Shown: positions 61,107 to 64,000 of the stretch, piece after piece | Position numbering within the stretch: the first letter of the stretch is position 1 | How the letters are laid out: the number at the start of each line of letters is the position of its first letter | Origin: Actinia tenebrosa | Taxonomy: Eukaryota; Cnidaria; Anthozoa; Actiniaria; Actiniidae | Direction: 5' to 3' | Assembly (NCBI RefSeq): GCF_009602425.1 | Contig: NW_022260168.1 | Location: forward strand, 167,576-231,575 | DNA: 64,000 nt | Notes under the pieces: model-generated | Seen by the model: the letters and a program-made list of their open reading frames with translations, nothing else | Told to the model about the DNA's origin: nothing | The model's database searches: none | Translations under genes and position numbers: made by a program

Positions 61107-63951
61107 ATGGACTACAGACTACGGCTTTCACTTTTGGCATGCTTTGGAGGGCTATTATTGATAGGTATGAGCGAAATCGTCTGTGTTTTAACCGAGTTAT
61201 CGCTCGGAATCGAATGGGGTTGTTTGTCTGGATGGAACAGCGCCATTGTTTTCGCGCCCTTGTCGCCGCTTTTTGTCCTTTTTGACTCTTCTTTCCTCTA
61301 AGGACTGTAAAAGTCGATCTAATAGGTCTTTGAGAATTAGAACTGGTATTTTAGCTGTTGATTCGTCTGTGTTCGTTCCGTGTAACCGATGTAAGACATG
61401 TAGACTTGGTGGTTGACTCTTTTGCCCTCTCCAAGACTCCATGTTTGAATAAAAAGCCGAGAGTATTTGTTACGGTGTCTCGTCTCGATCGGTATATTCA
61501 GCCCGGCTTTTTTTTTTTGCTTTTGTCTATCTCGAGACAGCCGTTGGTTGACGAGCAATCAAACCGATCTTCGAGTTTTTGGAGGTACCATATTATAGAC
61601 AAAAGAATATTTAGTAATAACATATAGGGATTTAATTTGAAATTCAAATCTACGTAGTCTTATATATAGAAAGCCAAAATGTGTGCTTTTTGATATCGAA
61701 ATATTTTTAACCTAAAAAAGGTTGACACAGTTTGGAATAAAAATGTTGCCACTCCAATCGAACAAAGCGTCATTTAAGTCAACTTACACTAGCTCAAAGA
61801 ACCATTTATATTAAACTTAAAATGAAATGTAAAAAGAGACATTTTGCTTGCTTTCCAGATAAATTGAATGTTTTTTTTTAAGGTCCCTTTTCTTTATTAT
61901 AGAGTGCAAAAAAAAAATGTTGTTTACTAGGCTGAGAGTTTCAATAGTATTTTAAATACTTATAAATAAATTACTAGAAGTTCTCATTTAATTTCACCCC
62001 AACCCATGCCCCCCAAAAAGGTTGCTTTTTGCACCAAAATTTAATTTTTATCCATGCAGGATTTAGCAGGAAAATGGTACACTGCCGCCCCCTATTATTG
62101 AGACCTTGCTACACCCCTGCTCAATCCTGATTTCCAATTTGCTAGCCATGTCCTGACTTAGATAGACTAAGATAGACTAGATGTCAAATTACTTAGAGGT
62201 CACTCTAGGTTAATTGGTTTGTCTTTTTAAAGCAAAATTGTGTAGAACTTTTTCAGAAGTTATCCATATTCCTCCCTCCCAAGGAATTTGGAAGTTATGG
62301 GGGGGATGGGGGCTTTAAAAATTCCCCTTATGGGAGGAGGGTGTGGTTAATTTCTAAAACTACATTTGTACACATTTTGGAAAATTAGATCAAATTGCAG
62401 TATTATTTTGACTCCTATTCTATCTTTTACTTTAGATCAGATTCCTGTGACTCAAAACAGAGTTCTATTAGAATGCTATTGTGACTTCTGTGAAATAACT
62501 AACTTCACTTGCACAACTACTGGTGGTTGCCTAACAAGACTGAAAAGGAATGGTGATGGCGAAGTAACACGACGAAGATCATGTGGATTTCATAGTCCTA
62601 TGCATAGATCAGTGTGTGAGCCAGAAGCTAATAATGGTCGCACTGACTCTATTTATCACTGTTGTTACTACAACATGTGTAATATTGATGTGAATTTGAC
62701 ACTCCCAACTTTGAAACCAGCCATTTCCTTAGTGTCTTTGGATGAAGGTAAGCTTTATGAGTGTTAAAAAGTAAGGTAATTAGTTAACCTTTGTTTGAAC
62801 ACTACACTAGAGCAGATGCAATTAAACCATGAAATAAAATCAAACTAAATGCTAACTAATAGTATCTATTTAGTGATTAATAGTCACTTATTATTCAACC
62901 AGAACATTTATTAAACAAAAGACACAAATGGTCTCTTATGTATTTGTCTTTGTATGATGAATGTTCTGGCTGAGTGATAGCAACTATTAGTCACTAAATA
63001 GAAACTATTAGTTAGTATTGAGTGTGATTTTATTTCACGGTTTAATTGCATCCGCTCTAGCATATCATATTGATGGGTTCCAAGCATTCCCAAGAGAGTC
63101 AAAAGACAAAAACATGGTGGCCATCCATTGTAAAAATAGATGCTAATTATAAACCTTTTGTTAATTAATGGCACTAAAACTCCCCTGAGAGGCCACAATG
63201 AAGTAAGGTGCAATCTAAGAATATATAATAATGTAAGAGAGAAGTATTATCCACGAATCACGGGAAAAACAGCTAGGCTAGAAAATGCCAATCCATGCCA
63301 TTTCTATACATTACTGACTAGGATGTGTGAAATTTGGTTTTCATTTGAAAAGATTCAATTTTGGGAATTTTAAGAAAAAAATCATATAGTAATGTCAGCT
63401 CACAACATCACCATGTTTGTTGCTTTGACTACACTTGCGACTGTTCCCTGATGTTAAGATGCTGATCAAAATAAAAGTTTTCTAGAGCAATGCAACCCCT
63501 TTTTGTCTCTTAAAATGCTTGATCTAGTAACTAAAATACTTTACGGTTGAATTTAAATTTACTTATTGACTAGATACTCATTGCATTCTTTCTATAATGC
63601 ATCTACTCCCCTCTTGTTTAAGTTGTTAATTTATTTACGTTCTTGTTTAATTCTTGAATTCAATTGTCCTTTTCTTGAAATTGAAGCTATTAAAATTGTA
63701 GCTAACATGTCTGATATATATCTCCATCCATCTAGACAAGGATTACAAGTCCCTTAATCTCAGCACTGCAGTAGTAGCAGCCATTATTGCATGTCCAATG
63801 TTTGTGATATGCATGTGCATAATGCTACTTATATGGTACTATCAACATCGCAAATCCCAGTTACCATCCTATGGAGGGGTGAACTCTGAAGAAGACCTAG
63901 ATATTCCTCCTGGGATGACTTTACATGATGCTTTACATGATATTTCAACAG
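61107..63951 (+). CDS. Type I activin/TGF-beta-family receptor, 5' part (runs off the right edge)
   Basis: Single-pass serine/threonine kinase receptor of the TGF-beta pathway. Three coding exons are present: 61107-61164 (signal peptide MDYRLRLSLLACFGGLLLI), 62436-62747 (ectodomain) and 63736-63951 (membrane span and start of the GS region); all junctions are phase 1 with GT/AG. The ectodomain shows the receptor cysteine pattern: LLECYCDFCEITNFTC, then GGCLTRL, RRSCGFHS, VCEPEA and the terminal box HCCYYNMCN. A membrane helix TAVVAAIIACPMFVICMCIM precedes a basic stop-transfer YYQHRKS. The last exon ends MTLHDALHDISTG, just where the GS box (SGSGLP) should begin in the next exon. The CxCxxC...NFTC spacing is nearest ALK4/5-type receptors, but BMP type I cannot be excluded without the kinase. 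The kinase domain lies outside the window. Confidence 0.9.
62255..62355. mobile_element. Foldback element of the CAGAAATTATCCA family in receptor intron 1
   Basis: CAGAAGTTATCCATATTCCT and GTGTGGTTAATTTCTAAAAC form weak inverted ends around AAGGAATTTGGAA and GGGGG. It lies about 80 bp upstream of exon 62436. Confidence 0.5.
62807..63060. mobile_element. Palindromic MITE with about 105-bp arms in receptor intron 2
   Basis: CTAGAGCAGATGCAATTAAA at 62807 is mirrored by TTTAATTGCATCCGCTCTAG at 63060. Arms continue through GAAATAAAATCA and CTAACTAATAGT to AACCAGAACATT, leaving a loop of about 40 bp. Confidence 0.9.
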
Positions 63952-64000
63952 GTAAAAATACTTATCTTTCTGCAGTGGTATAGTTGTATAAATGGCAATC

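Overview
The window looks like nuclear DNA from an early-branching animal, most likely an anthozoan cnidarian (sea anemone or coral). That placement is inferred from very intron-rich genes that stay close to vertebrate orthologues, an AT-rich background packed with small foldback DNA transposons, and a draft-assembly style with scattered single n calls and two N runs. No bacterial or viral genes were seen. I could rebuild seven protein-coding genes exon by exon from splice sites and family alignment.

Layout. (1) 441-7779, minus strand: CASD1-type sialic acid O-acetyltransferase; the 3' half lies off the left edge. (2) 7780-17726: gene-poor, with nested MITEs, SINE-like copies and a 931-bp near-identical tandem duplication. 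(3) 17727-24821, plus: BAHD1, a chromatin reader with a C-terminal BAH domain. (4) 28132-30427, minus: SEC61B, complete. (5) 31683-36936, plus: a 171-residue protein consisting only of the N-terminal helical domain of cyclase-associated protein (CAP). This is the most unusual gene here. (6) 36937-43849: gene-poor, repeat-rich. (7) 43850-48591, plus: an inward-rectifier potassium channel, two coding exons, 399 residues. (8) 50355-60156, minus: fumarylacetoacetase (FAH) in 15 coding exons, 418 residues, active-site numbering identical to mammals. (9) 61107-63951, plus: the 5' part of a type I activin/TGF-beta receptor, running off the right edge.

The genes do not form a pathway: sialic acid modification, chromatin silencing, ER translocation, actin regulation, K+ conductance, tyrosine catabolism and TGF-beta signalling are mixed, as is normal in animals. 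SEC61B/CAP-N and FAH/receptor are head-to-head pairs with start codons about 1.3 and 0.95 kb apart, so shared promoters are possible.

Much of the non-coding DNA is non-autonomous DNA transposons with inverted ends. Several families recur in introns of unrelated genes. Tandem minisatellites (units of about 49, 58, 63, 66 and 101 bp) are frequent, and both assembly gaps fall inside them. No autonomous transposase, LINE, LTR or virus-like element was recognised.
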